Shown: positions 1 through 8,387 of the stretch, piece by piece | How positions within the stretch are numbered: position 1 is the stretch's first letter | Layout: each line of letters opens with the position of its first letter | Assembly: GCA_028698975.1 (NCBI GenBank) | Contig: JAQVVK010000008.1 | Span: 1 to 22,635, forward strand | DNA: 22,635 bases | From: Victivallaceae bacterium | GTDB taxonomy: Bacteria > Verrucomicrobiota > Lentisphaeria > Victivallales > Victivallaceae | Reading direction: 5' to 3' | Notes under the pieces: generated by a model | What the model saw: only the letters and a program-made list of their open reading frames with translations | What the model was told of the DNA's origin: nothing | The model's database searches: none | Translations under genes and position numbers: made by a program

Positions 1-119
1 CATGGGGGGCCGGGGGAATCCCCCGGCGGCGCAAGTTAGCTTTTGCGGTACGCAAAAGCGCACGCGCCGAGAGCACCGCTTTCCTTTGCCTACTTTCCTT
101 TCACGGGGAAAGGAAAGTA
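1..119. repeat. 119-bp hairpin-rich repeat, left copy
   Basis: This stretch is the perfect reverse complement of 8388-8506, compared base by base. It contains three internal inverted repeats: GCCGGGGGA/TCCCCCGGC at 9-27, a CTTTTGCG/CGCAAAAG arm pair near 40-58, and TACTTTCCTTT/AAAGGAAAGTA at 91-119. The match stops at 119/120 on one side and at the window edge on the other, so the element may extend further left. It has no credible coding potential. It looks like a dispersed, structured intergenic repeat; its function is unknown. Confidence 0.9.
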
Positions 120-212
120 AGAAAAAAAACGGAGGCGACTTTTAAAAGTCAGTGAAACGCGGTATATTAGTTAGATACGGCGGCTTTAACCACCGGATTC
201 AGGGAGATTACA
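120..212 (+). promoter_or_regulatory. Leader of the protease gene with a 14-bp palindrome
   Basis: The perfect palindrome GACTTTTAAAAGTC lies at 137-150. A possible -10 box TATATT is at 163-168; its -35 would fall inside the palindrome (TTTTAA at 140-145, a poor match). An operator overlapping the promoter is possible but unproven. AGGGAGA sits just before the ATG at 213 and serves as the ribosome-binding site. Confidence 0.35.
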
Positions 213-2324
213 ATGAAAATGTCGTTTCGCTTATTTTTTATCGTCGCTCTGTTGCTGTGCGGCGCAGCCGGTTGGTCAAAGAGCGCAAAAGTTTATAGCG
301 ACGAGGATCTGCGCACCATTGCCGCTATGACTGCGGAAATACTGGAAACTAACCATTTCAAACAGCGCCTGATCGACGAAAAAATGTCCGGCGCATTGTT
401 TGACGGTTATCTGAAAACCCTCGACCCCAACCGGATCTTTTTCACCCAACGCGACGTCGACCGCTTTTTGCCGATGCGCTCCGACCTCGGCGACAAGCTG
501 AGCAAGGGTGACGCCTCTTTTGCCTTTGCCGTTTACGACATCCTGCGCAAACGCCATCACGCCTATCGTGAATTTGCCGAGAGACGACTCGCCACCCCCT
601 TTGACTTCTCCGGAGACGAGGACTTCCTGCTCGACCGCTCCGAAGCTCCCCGCGCCGCCGACTCCAAAGACCTCCCGGCTCTGTGGGAAAAACAGCTTAA
701 AAACGACGTGCTCTCATATCGTCTGCTCGATCGCGCCATGAATGAAGCCGCCGAAAAAGAGAAAAAGAGCGACCGCACCAGCCGGATTGAAGCGATCTGG
801 CGCGGCAAAACCCCCGAGGAACGGCTGCTGCGCCGCCTGCGCGACGTCGGCAACGATATCGATCAGCGCGAACCGGTCGAAGTGCTGGGCGTCTATCTCA
901 ATACTTTGGCTCAACTTTACGGGCCGCACTCCAATTACATGCCGCCGGCGATCGACGAGGATTTCGGCATCGGCATGAGCCTTTCCCTTACCGGTATCGG
1001 CGCGACACTCAGCAGCGACGACGGCTACATCAAAGTGGTTTCCGTCGTGCCCGGCGGCCCGGCGGCGGTGGACGGCCGGCTCAAGGCAGGCGACCGCATT
1101 GTGGCGGTCACCCAGCAGGACGGCTCCACCACCGACGTCATCGATATGCCGGTGTCCAAGGCGGTCAAGTTCATCCGCGGCGATGTCGGTACCAAAGTGA
1201 CGCTTACCGTGCTGCCCGGCGAAAAGGGGCGCGGCGCAGTGCCGGTGCAGTATGTTATCGTGCGCGACCGGGTGCGTCTGGTTGACAGCGAAGCCAAAGG
1301 CGAAGTGCGCGAAATCGCGCTGCCCGACGGCGCGAAGATCAAGGTCGGCCTGATAACCCTGCCCGGGTTCTACGGCGACTATGCGGCCGAACGCAAGGGC
1401 GACAAAAATTACAAGAGCTGTTCGCACGACGTGCGGCGGATATTGGAGAAGTTCAATTCCGACAAAGTCGGCGCGGTTGTGATCGACATCCGCCGCAACG
1501 GTGGCGGGTTCCTGCTGGAAGCGATCAGGCTGACCGGCCTCTTTATCACGACCGGCCCGGTAGTGCAGGTTCAGACCGGCAACCGCAAAGTACAGGTCGA
1601 GTCCGACGACGACGCGAGCGTCGCTTACACCGGCCCTCTGGTCATTCTCGAAAGCAAGATGTCGGCCTCGTCGTCGGAGATTTTTTCGGCGGCGATCCGC
1701 GACCTCGGTCGCGGTCTGGTGGTGGGCGACAGCCGCACGTTCGGCAAGGGCACGGTGCTTTCGGTTGTGCCGTTTGACCGTTATCCCGGGTTTTTCGGCA
1801 AGAAACTTGACGGAGGTTCGGCCACCTACGAGACCGCGATGTTTTACCGGCCCTCGGGCGGCTCGGTGCAGCAACTGGGCATTGAGGCGGATATTCGCAT
1901 ACCGTCGCTGACCGAGAGCATGGATATCGGCGAGATGTTTCTTGACAACCATCTGCCGTGGAATTCGATCAACGCACTGCATTTCCGGCGGGTTGACGGC
2001 GACCTTGACTTCAAGGCGGAACTTCTTCGCAAATCGTCGGAGAAACGCGTGGCCGCCAATCCGGAATTTGCCATGATCCGGCGGCGCGCCGAGCTTTTCC
2101 GCAAGTTCAAGGATCGCAAGACCGTGTCGCTTAACGAACAGAAACGCTGGAGCGATTACGGCGTCGAAAAAGAACTTCAGGATGCCACCGAGCGGCTCTA
2201 CGGCGACGGCGACGAGGCCGCCGCCCGGGCGCGCCAGGCCGACCCGGTGCTCGACGAAGCCGTTAATATCGCCGCCGAATATGGCCGCATGGAGACGGCC
2301 GAAACCGCCAAAGCCGGCCATTAA
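213..2324 (+). CDS. prc: C-terminal processing (tail-specific) protease, S41 family
   Basis: This 703-aa periplasmic serine protease cleaves proteins from their C-termini; the Prc/Tsp family processes lipoproteins, peptidoglycan-enzyme partners and tagged proteins. Residues 1-22 form a hydrophobic signal peptide without a lipobox. An N-terminal helical domain leads to a PDZ domain at about 250-345, which includes a GGPAAVDGRLKAGDRI stretch. The protease core follows, with the Ser/Lys dyad in SASSSEIF (Ser about 486) and RTFGKGTV (Lys about 512). The spacing matches E. coli Prc with one extra residue between them. The charged C-terminal region (about 580-690) matches the DUF3340 tail of long Prc proteins. 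The length is usual for the long subfamily. The start is set by AGGGAGA seven bases upstream. A new promoter follows, so it is probably transcribed apart from the synthetase gene. Confidence 0.93.
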   Translation: MKMSFRLFFIVALLLCGAAGWSKSAKVYSDEDLRTIAAMTAEILETNHFKQRLIDEKMSGALFDGYLKTLDPNRIFFTQRDVDRFLPMRSDLGDKLSKGDASFAFAVYDILRKRHHAYREFAERRLATPFDFSGDEDFLLDRSEAPRAADSKDLPALWEKQLKNDVLSYRLLDRAMNEAAEKEKKSDRTSRIEAIWRGKTPEERLLRRLRDVGNDIDQREPVEVLGVYLNTLAQLYGPHSNYMPPAIDEDFGIGMSLSLTGIGATLSSDDGYIKVVSVVPGGPAAVDGRLKAGDRIVAVTQQDGSTTDVIDMPVSKAVKFIRGDVGTKVTLTVLPGEKGRGAVPVQYVIVRDRVRLVDSEAKGEVREIALPDGAKIKVGLITLPGFYGDYAAERKGDKNYKSCSHDVRRILEKFNSDKVGAVVIDIRRNGGGFLLEAIRLTGLFITTGPVVQVQTGNRKVQVESDDDASVAYTGPLVILESKMSASSSEIFSAAIRDLGRGLVVGDSRTFGKGTVLSVVPFDRYPGFFGKKLDGGSATYETAMFYRPSGGSVQQLGIEADIRIPSLTESMDIGEMFLDNHLPWNSINALHFRRVDGDLDFKAELLRKSSEKRVAANPEFAMIRRRAELFRKFKDRKTVSLNEQKRWSDYGVEKELQDATERLYGDGDEAAARARQADPVLDEAVNIAAEYGRMETAETAKAGH

Positions 2325-2359
2325 CCGGAGGGTCCCTGCAAAAAAATCCGATGTTTTTT

Positions 2360-2388
2360 TTGACTTTGGCCGGCCGTCGATGTATAGT
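2360..2388 (+). promoter_or_regulatory. Sigma70-type promoter for the acyl-CoA synthetase operon
   Basis: TTGACT at 2360-2365 and TATAGT at 2383-2388 are separated by exactly 17 bases. Transcription would start near 2395, about 30 bases before the ATG at 2425. This supports the internal ATG over any start further upstream inside the protease gene. Confidence 0.65.
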
Positions 2389-2424
2389 AACATTACCGAA
2401 AAATATTTTCGAGATGGGACAATC

Positions 2425-4107
2425 ATGAAAAAAACATCCAATGAAAAAACCGTCGCCAACGCGAAGGTTTCCTATCCGGGCTTCCCGGTAATCGCCCCCG
2501 AATATTGCAATTTTGCTTACGACGTGGTGGACAAATGGGCCGAGACCGACCGCAACAAACTTGCCATGATCTGGCTCGATCAGGAGGGGCACGAGAAGCG
2601 TTACACCTTCTATGACATGAGCCGCCTGTCCAATCAGGCCGCCAATCTATTGTTGCGTCTGGGGATTTCGCGGGGCGACCGCGTCTTCCTGATGCTGCCG
2701 CGCCTGCCCGAGTGGTGGATCTTTTCGCTGGCCATGATAAAGCTCGGCGTTGTGCAATGCCCGTCGCCGACCCTCCTTACTCCGCACGACATCAAGTACC
2801 GGGTGCGGGCCGGCAAGTTCCAGATGGTTATAACCGATACCGAAAACGCCGCCAAGTTCGACGAGATCTTTGACGACTGCCCGAGCCTTCACTCGCGGAT
2901 ACTGGTCGACGGCGAGCGTCCGGCGTGGGTGAGCTACCGCCGCGAAATCTCCGAGCCGCTGACTTCGCCGTCGCGCCGCGCCGTGAAATCGGCGGAGCTG
3001 ATCCGTACCAAAAGCACCGACCCGATGCTATTTCTCTTTACCAGCGGCACCAGCAAAAACCCCAAGATGGTACAGCACAATTACGCCTATGCGCTTGGTC
3101 ACCGCATCACCGCGCAGCTTTGGCACGGCCTCGGCCCTAACGACCTGCACATGACCATTTCCGATACCGGCTGGGGCAAGAACCTGTGGGGCAATTTCTT
3201 CGGTCAGTGGGAAGTCGGATCCTGTCTGCTGATCTATGACATTCGCGGCAAATTTCACGCCAACGAATTGCTGCCGATCATCGAAAAATACGACGTCACC
3301 AGTTTTTGCGCGCCGCCGACCATTTACCGTATGCTGACGCTTAACGACCTGAGCAGGTTCGATTTCTCCGAGTTGCGCCACTGCACCACCGCCGGAGAAC
3401 CGATCCAGACCGAAACCATCCGCCTCTGGCGCGAGGGTACCGGAATCCCGTTGCGCGAAGCCTACGGCCAGACCGAAACGGTCTGCATGATCGGTACGTT
3501 TACCGGCATTACGCCGCGCCCCGGCTCCATGGGCGTCGCCGCTCCCGGCTGGGAGATCGAGCTTCATGACGAAAACGGCGATCCGGTGCCGGAGGGTGAA
3601 GACGGCCGCATCGCGGTGCGTATTTCGTCTGGCCGCCCCGCCGGTCTTTTTGACTGCTATGTCGCCAATGAACAGGAAAACAAGAGCAGTTTTATCGGTG
3701 ATTTCTACTATACCGGCGACCGCGCCCACCGCGACGCCGACGGTTACTTTTGGTTTGTCGGCCGCAGCGACGATATTATCAAGAGTTCCGGTTACCGCAT
3801 CGGTCCGTCAGAGGTGGAGGACGCTTTGGTGCGCCACCCCGCCGTTTTCGAGACCGGCGTGGTCGGTTCGCCCGACCCGCTGCGCGGCATGCGGGTCAAG
3901 GCCTACATCGTGCTGAAGCCCGGCTTTGAACCCACCGAAACTCTGGTGCGCGAGATACAGAACTTCGTCAAACATGAAACCGCGCCATATAAATACCCGC
4001 GCGAGATCGAATTTGTGCACGATTTGCCCAAAACCTTCTCCGGCAAGATCAAGCATGACGCCTTGCGACGCCATGCCGAGACCGGGGAGATGTGGCAGGA
4101 GAAATGA
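2425..4107 (+). CDS. AMP-forming acyl-CoA synthetase (medium-chain/ACSM-like)
   Basis: This 560-aa cytoplasmic enzyme of the ANL superfamily activates a carboxylic acid with ATP and joins it to CoA. Visible motifs are the P-loop-like LFTSGTSKNPKMVQHN, the adenylate-binding REAYGQTET, the hinge region YTGDRAHRDADGYFWFVGRSDD followed by IKSSGYRIGP, and the C-terminal KTFSGKIK with the catalytic Lys. The SDTGWGKNLWGNFFGQW segment resembles medium-chain acyl-CoA and xenobiotic-acid ligases rather than acetyl-CoA synthetase; the substrate cannot be fixed from sequence. The frame is open from 2182, but the ATG at 2425 is chosen because it has GAGATGGG upstream and the 2360-2388 promoter lies in front of it. 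Its TGA stop overlaps the start of the first prepilin-like gene, so the two are translationally coupled. Confidence 0.9.
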   Translation: MKKTSNEKTVANAKVSYPGFPVIAPEYCNFAYDVVDKWAETDRNKLAMIWLDQEGHEKRYTFYDMSRLSNQAANLLLRLGISRGDRVFLMLPRLPEWWIFSLAMIKLGVVQCPSPTLLTPHDIKYRVRAGKFQMVITDTENAAKFDEIFDDCPSLHSRILVDGERPAWVSYRREISEPLTSPSRRAVKSAELIRTKSTDPMLFLFTSGTSKNPKMVQHNYAYALGHRITAQLWHGLGPNDLHMTISDTGWGKNLWGNFFGQWEVGSCLLIYDIRGKFHANELLPIIEKYDVTSFCAPPTIYRMLTLNDLSRFDFSELRHCTTAGEPIQTETIRLWREGTGIPLREAYGQTETVCMIGTFTGITPRPGSMGVAAPGWEIELHDENGDPVPEGEDGRIAVRISSGRPAGLFDCYVANEQENKSSFIGDFYYTGDRAHRDADGYFWFVGRSDDIIKSSGYRIGPSEVEDALVRHPAVFETGVVGSPDPLRGMRVKAYIVLKPGFEPTETLVREIQNFVKHETAPYKYPREIEFVHDLPKTFSGKIKHDALRRHAETGEMWQEK

Positions 4108-4652
4108 TGAACCGCCCCCGGAAACACGGAGAGCGGGGCGCGACCATTTTTGAAGCGGTCGTGGTCATTTGCATACTGTTTCTGGCGTTTTTCGGGCTGC
4201 TCCAGATCTATCAATGGTGCATCGATCAACTGTTTTGTCAGTATTCGGCCTTTTATACGGCCCGGGGGGTGGCGTTGGGCTACCGCCCCAATATGGTGCT
4301 GCGCGGTGCGCGGGTGGCCGCCATCGGCATATCCGGGGCGCAGACCGGCGGCCGCCGGGCCGCAAGTATTTACGCCGAGGAGGAAAACGCCGAGCGGTAC
4401 ATGCAGAAGGGCGACACGAGCGGTGTGCGTTATGCCTATTGGGATCAAAATTCATCACGCAGCAATCCATATTTGTACATGGTAGGCACCTGGTCGTCAT
4501 CGGGGTCGGGGGCTGCCGCCGGAAAAGTTCGGTTGGAAAACGCGCCGCTGCTTTCGGAAAATCTGGCCAAGCCGCTGTCGATCAAACGCAATCCGGAGCC
4601 GGAGGCAACGGTGCGTTACTGGAATTTCAGCTCGGTGTTTCTGGAGGATTAA
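4107..4652 (+). CDS. TadE-like prepilin/pseudopilin 1
   Basis: This 181-aa predicted inner-membrane protein has a type IV-prepilin-like start: a short basic leader ending in Gly11, then ATIFE with Glu at mature position +5, then one long hydrophobic helix (about 17-37). That pattern is known for TadE/TadF minor pseudopilins cut by a prepilin peptidase. The remaining polar region has no domain I recognise. AGGAG at 4097-4101 serves ATG 4107, or ATG 4104 two bases after it; a GTG at 4092 is also in frame but lies before the ribosome-binding site. The gene overlaps the synthetase stop by one to four bases and is followed at 3 bp by a TadG-like gene. Confidence 0.75.
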   Translation: MNRPRKHGERGATIFEAVVVICILFLAFFGLLQIYQWCIDQLFCQYSAFYTARGVALGYRPNMVLRGARVAAIGISGAQTGGRRAASIYAEEENAERYMQKGDTSGVRYAYWDQNSSRSNPYLYMVGTWSSSGSGAAAGKVRLENAPLLSENLAKPLSIKRNPEPEATVRYWNFSSVFLED

Positions 4653-4655
4653 GTG

Positions 4656-6611
4656 ATGACAACCCGTCGCCGCCAAAATTCGCAGTCGGGGCAGACTCTG
4701 CTGCTCGGTGTGGTCATGCTGCTGGTGCTGGCGGTGGCGCTGCTGCTCGCTTTTGACGTGCATAACGTGATCCGGGCCAAGCTCAAGGTTGAAACAGCTC
4801 AGGAAGCCGCCGCACTGGCCGCCGCTTCGTGGCAAAAGGAGTCGCTCAACCTGATTGGAGAGATCAACCTCATAAAGGCGGCGGAGACACTTTTGGCCAA
4901 CGATGAAGCATGGGGCGGCGATGTTGCCAAGCGCAATCCCTACGACCCGGTCGAGGAGGCCGACCAAAACCGGCGTTATGAGTGGCAGGCGCGCATCGGC
5001 CTCCTGACCGAAATGCAGACCCGGGTTGCCTTTCTGGGGCCGCTGGCCGGATTTGCCGCCGCCAATCAGGCGGCCAAGGCCAACGGACTTGCCGACAGCG
5101 GGGCGAGCCGGTCGCTTCAAACTTATTATGAATTGCTCGAGACCGCAGCGCGTTACAGTCCGATGGCGGGCGGTGCGCCGCAATATATCAACAATTACGC
5201 ATGGAAAGCTCCATACCGTTCGCTGGTCGGCCGCATAGCGGAAAACGGCGCGGCGATTATGCCCAATGTGCGGAGTTTCGGCAGCGGATCGGTTTCGCCT
5301 CCGCAACTGGCCAAGGAGGATTTTTACGACGCGATCGCGCGTCACGCCGCTGAAATCGCGGCCGGAAACCCGCCGCAGCAGAGTTCATGGCATGATCTCC
5401 TGTATGATTTTGTCAAGAAATGGCGCAATGCCGACTTTCAGGACAAGTGGTGGAACGTCGATTTTTCGATGGCGAATTTCCCCGGCGAAAGCGAAATCTA
5501 TACATTGGGCGTGCAGTGGCAGTCAATACCCGATTATCAGGCGACCGCTCAATCCGCGCAGCGGATTCTGGGCAACACCGATACTGTTTGGCCAAAAAAA
5601 TCATTGCCGGCTGCGATGGACTGGTGCTGCTACGACAAATTCTGGTATCCGGAATATTACCGCGACACCTACCGCGACTATCAGAGCGACCATTATTCGT
5701 TTTGGTTTGAAAGCGGGATTTTGCGGCGCAACGTCAAGTCCGCCTACCGCTACGAAGGCCCGGCCGCTTACGCCGAGGGCGGCATTGATGTGCCGGAAGC
5801 GGCCAGGCTGGCCACCCGGCCGGAAAAGACGGATTCCACTTCGTCGATCTTCTTCAAACGCAATCCGGCGCGATCGACGTCGAACCGGGTCGGCAGCCGA
5901 CGCAGTTCGTTCGCTTCGTCGTCCGACGCGGAGGCGTTTGGCACCAATTACCGGCCCGGAGTGATCGCCAAAGCCTTTGGCGAACTTTCCGGCGGCCGGA
6001 TGCCGATCGAAATACCGGTGATCCTGCCGGTTTTCGACCGTACAACGGTGATGCCGACCTATATGCCGGTACCATACGGGTTCGCGGTGCTGCGGCTGGC
6101 GTCGTCGAAGTTGGATGCGTTTCTGGCGTGGCTGGCGGGGCAGGATTCTTTGTTTGATTACGAAGTGGGGCCGGGAGCCGACGGCGCGTTCTATCTTGCC
6201 ATGCTTCAGAAATTGACCGACGGGGCGGGGTTTCGTTATTACGGCTACAATCCGGCGTTTGACGCGGGTTCGTTTGACAACCGCTGGCGCGACAGACTCA
6301 AAAAATACGTCGATTCGCGTAAAAGCGAAGTGTATGCGCAAAACAACCGGAGCGGAGCCGGCTGGCTTCAGGAACCGCAACTTTTTTACGGAGACAAGTC
6401 CACTTGGGATACCAGTGGAGGCACCCGGGTGTACATTGCCGACAAATCATATTATGTGGTCGATACCACCGGGCATATCATCACCAACGATGAATCCGAC
6501 CCCACCGTGCGCTATACTACCATCGATTACGGGTCGGGCGGTGGCGGCGGCCCCGGCTTCGGCCAGACCGTGGTGTCAAGCGACACCGCCAAAGGCACTC
6601 CGAGGTTGTAA
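4656..6611 (+). CDS. Large TadG-like membrane-anchored protein
   Basis: This 651-aa protein has an Arg-rich N-terminus, SGQTLLLG, and a transmembrane helix at about 14-34. It is followed by a segment rich in small residues and Ala (KVETAQEAAALAAAS), typical of TadE/TadG-type pilin-like proteins. The rest, about 600 residues, is predicted to be outside the cytoplasm and contains a Trp/Tyr-rich stretch with a Cys-Cys pair near residues 325-355. I do not see the von Willebrand A domain of classical TadG. GGAGG at 4643-4647 favours ATG 4656 over the in-frame GTG 4653. It is the middle gene of three prepilin-like genes separated by 2-3 bp. It probably forms or caps a surface appendage, but this is inference. 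Confidence 0.65.
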   Translation: MTTRRRQNSQSGQTLLLGVVMLLVLAVALLLAFDVHNVIRAKLKVETAQEAAALAAASWQKESLNLIGEINLIKAAETLLANDEAWGGDVAKRNPYDPVEEADQNRRYEWQARIGLLTEMQTRVAFLGPLAGFAAANQAAKANGLADSGASRSLQTYYELLETAARYSPMAGGAPQYINNYAWKAPYRSLVGRIAENGAAIMPNVRSFGSGSVSPPQLAKEDFYDAIARHAAEIAAGNPPQQSSWHDLLYDFVKKWRNADFQDKWWNVDFSMANFPGESEIYTLGVQWQSIPDYQATAQSAQRILGNTDTVWPKKSLPAAMDWCCYDKFWYPEYYRDTYRDYQSDHYSFWFESGILRRNVKSAYRYEGPAAYAEGGIDVPEAARLATRPEKTDSTSSIFFKRNPARSTSNRVGSRRSSFASSSDAEAFGTNYRPGVIAKAFGELSGGRMPIEIPVILPVFDRTTVMPTYMPVPYGFAVLRLASSKLDAFLAWLAGQDSLFDYEVGPGADGAFYLAMLQKLTDGAGFRYYGYNPAFDAGSFDNRWRDRLKKYVDSRKSEVYAQNNRSGAGWLQEPQLFYGDKSTWDTSGGTRVYIADKSYYVVDTTGHIITNDESDPTVRYTTIDYGSGGGGGPGFGQTVVSSDTAKGTPRL

Positions 6612-6613
6612 AG

Positions 6614-7141
6614 ATGAAAAAATTTCGCGCACAATCCGGGCAGGCCATGCTGGAGCTGGCGGTCATACTGATCGCGCTGGCGGCGATGATCGTCGGGGTG
6701 ATCTCGGTATCGTCTCTTGTGGTCAACGACAACCGGCGGCTGCTTGAAGCTAAATACAATGCGGAAAAGGAGTCGCGTGAAAATTCGTCGGCGTCTGCGG
6801 TTTCCGGGTCGTCGGAAATCGTCACATGGAGTTATTCGCTTTACCGTTACAGCAGTGAAAAATCGCTGAATATACCGTTTCTCGGAGGAGACAGACGCAA
6901 TTCGTCGTCGGACAACACATTTAGTTCGCAGCGTGCCGGATTTCACGATTCCGGGGATTCGTCCGACAGTGCGATGTACAATTATTTCTGGCAGTCGCCG
7001 GCGGCAATGCGAAGTGATTTCGACTCGGATTTCAGCGACAACGGCGGCAATGCGCTCGATGCCGCGCGGCTGATCCGGGGCGATGCCAACGGCGGCGACG
7101 GCGGAAACGATTCAAATCGGGTTTATATGCCGGTGGAGTAA
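6614..7141 (+). CDS. TadE-like prepilin/pseudopilin 2
   Basis: This 175-aa protein begins with MKKFRAQSG, followed by QAMLE (Glu at +5 after a Gly9 cleavage site) and a hydrophobic helix at about 12-34, a clear class-III-type signal. After the helix comes a Ser/Asp/Gly/Asn-rich low-complexity region to the end, with the acidic SDFDSDFSDNGGN near the C-terminus. It starts 2 bp after the preceding gene, so it belongs to the same transcript. The ribosome-binding site is weak (GAGG about 8 bp upstream), which fits translational coupling. No assembly ATPase, TadC-like protein or secretin lies nearby, so it must depend on machinery encoded elsewhere. Confidence 0.68.
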   Translation: MKKFRAQSGQAMLELAVILIALAAMIVGVISVSSLVVNDNRRLLEAKYNAEKESRENSSASAVSGSSEIVTWSYSLYRYSSEKSLNIPFLGGDRRNSSSDNTFSSQRAGFHDSGDSSDSAMYNYFWQSPAAMRSDFDSDFSDNGGNALDAARLIRGDANGGDGGNDSNRVYMPVE

Positions 7142-7169
7142 CCGGTCAAGGAGTGGAGGAGGAGAGCTT

Positions 7170-8012
7170 ATGAAGTTTATTGGAGCACATGTAAGCATTG
7201 GGGGCGGCGTCGAGCACGCGCCGCTTAACGCCGCCGCGCTGAAAGCCACTGCGTTTGCGATGTTCACCAAGAACCAGCGGCAGTGGTCGGCGCCGCCGTT
7301 TACGGAGGAGGCGGTGCATGCGTTTAAGGCCAACTGTCTGGCTGGCGGATACACTGCCGACATGATTTTGCCGCACGACACCTATCTGATAAACCTCGGC
7401 CAGCCCGATCATGACAAACGCCGCGCCGCGGTCGAGGCGTTCACTGCCGAACTGGGGCGGTGCGCCGAATTGGGTCTGAACCGGCTGAATTTCCACCCCG
7501 GCAGTCACCTGAAGCTCTTGAGCGAGGAGGAGGATATGCGGCTTATTGCCGAGGGGGTGCGCGCCGCGGTCGACGCGGTGCCTACGGTGACGGCGGTATT
7601 TGAAAACACGGCCGGGCAGGGAACCAACCTCGGCTACAGCTTTGAACAACTGGCTTATATGCTTGAAGCGGTGAACCGCCCCGGCCGGGTCGGAGTCTGT
7701 ATCGACACGTGTCACGCCTGGGCGGCGGGTTACGATCTCAAGAGCGAGGAGGGTTTTGCCCGGGTATTCGACGAATTTACCCGGCTGATTGGATTTGATC
7801 TGCTCAAGGGAATGCACCTCAACGATGCCAAGTGCGAATTGGGCGGTCGGCTTGACCGTCATGAGTCGATTGGGCGTGGGCAGTTGGGAGAGGCGACATT
7901 TGAGCGCATCATGCGCGACAAGCGGTTTGACGGCATACCGCTGGTGTTGGAAACGCCCGACGACACGTTATGGGCCGACGAGATTGCGCGGCTTCGGGGG
8001 TATTGCGGGTGA
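7170..8012 (+). CDS. nfo: Endonuclease IV (AP endonuclease)
   Basis: This 280-aa TIM-barrel DNA-repair enzyme cuts the backbone 5' of abasic sites using three zinc ions. All nine metal ligands of E. coli Nfo are present at the same residue numbers: His69, His109, Glu145, Asp179, His182, His216, Asp229, His231 and Glu261. The start MKFIGAHVSIGGG is the family hallmark. A long purine-rich ribosome-binding site (GGAGGAGGAG, 7155-7164) lies just before ATG 7170, so the longer open frame from 7083 is not used. The gene follows the prepilin genes by 28 bp and may share their transcript, but no functional link is evident. Confidence 0.97.
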   Translation: MKFIGAHVSIGGGVEHAPLNAAALKATAFAMFTKNQRQWSAPPFTEEAVHAFKANCLAGGYTADMILPHDTYLINLGQPDHDKRRAAVEAFTAELGRCAELGLNRLNFHPGSHLKLLSEEEDMRLIAEGVRAAVDAVPTVTAVFENTAGQGTNLGYSFEQLAYMLEAVNRPGRVGVCIDTCHAWAAGYDLKSEEGFARVFDEFTRLIGFDLLKGMHLNDAKCELGGRLDRHESIGRGQLGEATFERIMRDKRFDGIPLVLETPDDTLWADEIARLRGYCG

Positions 8013-8143
8013 TTTTGTCGGGAAAACGCCGATAAACCCAAAAAAAAGCAAATTTTTTCACATTGCAGGGTGAATTTTCTTAAAAGTGTGGTACATTATT
8101 GAATGCAAGTTTACCGCACAGGCAAAAACAAACAGGTGTATAA

Positions 8144-8233
8144 ATGGGCAACCTTAAAAAGAAGCGTCGCAAGAAGATTGCGAAACACAAACGTAAAAAG
8201 CAGCTGAAACTTCTCCGTCATAAGAAGAAGTAG
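8144..8233 (+). CDS. Very small basic ribosomal protein, bS22/mS38 (AURKAIP1/COX24) type
   Basis: This 29-aa protein has 17 Lys/Arg residues and two His. It starts MGNLKKKRRKK and follows the pattern of the AURKAIP1/COX24 family: mitochondrial mS38 and the short mycobacterial small-subunit protein bS22, which bind rRNA near the decoding region. It is too short for ordinary gene callers. Support comes from AGGTG at 8134-8138 five bases before ATG 8144, its position alone between nfo and a strong terminator, and its family-typical composition and length. Assignment to the bS22 family is by recognition and would need a profile search. Confidence 0.8.
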   Translation: MGNLKKKRRKKIAKHKRKKQLKLLRHKKK

Positions 8234-8245
8234 TCAGCCAGGACG

Positions 8246-8280
8246 AAACCCCGTAGTGATTTTCATTACGGGGTTTTGTT
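8246..8280 (+). terminator. Rho-independent terminator after the small basic protein
   Basis: A perfect 10-bp stem, AAACCCCGTA (8246-8255) with TACGGGGTTT (8267-8276), has an 11-nt loop and ends in a T-rich run. It lies 12 bp after the stop codon and closes the plus-strand block. Confidence 0.85.
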
Positions 8281-8387
8281 ATTTTAGCCGGCGGCTTCGC
8301 TCGCCTTGATCGAAATACAATCATTGCAAATGCTCTGCACAGCAGCCGCGTAAGCAGAGTTAGGTCAAGGGCTTTGCCCTTGCGCCG

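Noticed and set aside
714..2459. Long minus-strand open frame of 581 codons opposite the protease gene
   Set aside because: It is a shadow of the GC-rich protease gene: no recognisable domain, no ribosome-binding site, and the plus-strand frame has full catalytic motifs.
7083..7169. Longer N-terminus for endonuclease IV
   Set aside because: The canonical MKFIGAHVSI start has a strong ribosome-binding site at 7155-7164; the extension overlaps the preceding gene.
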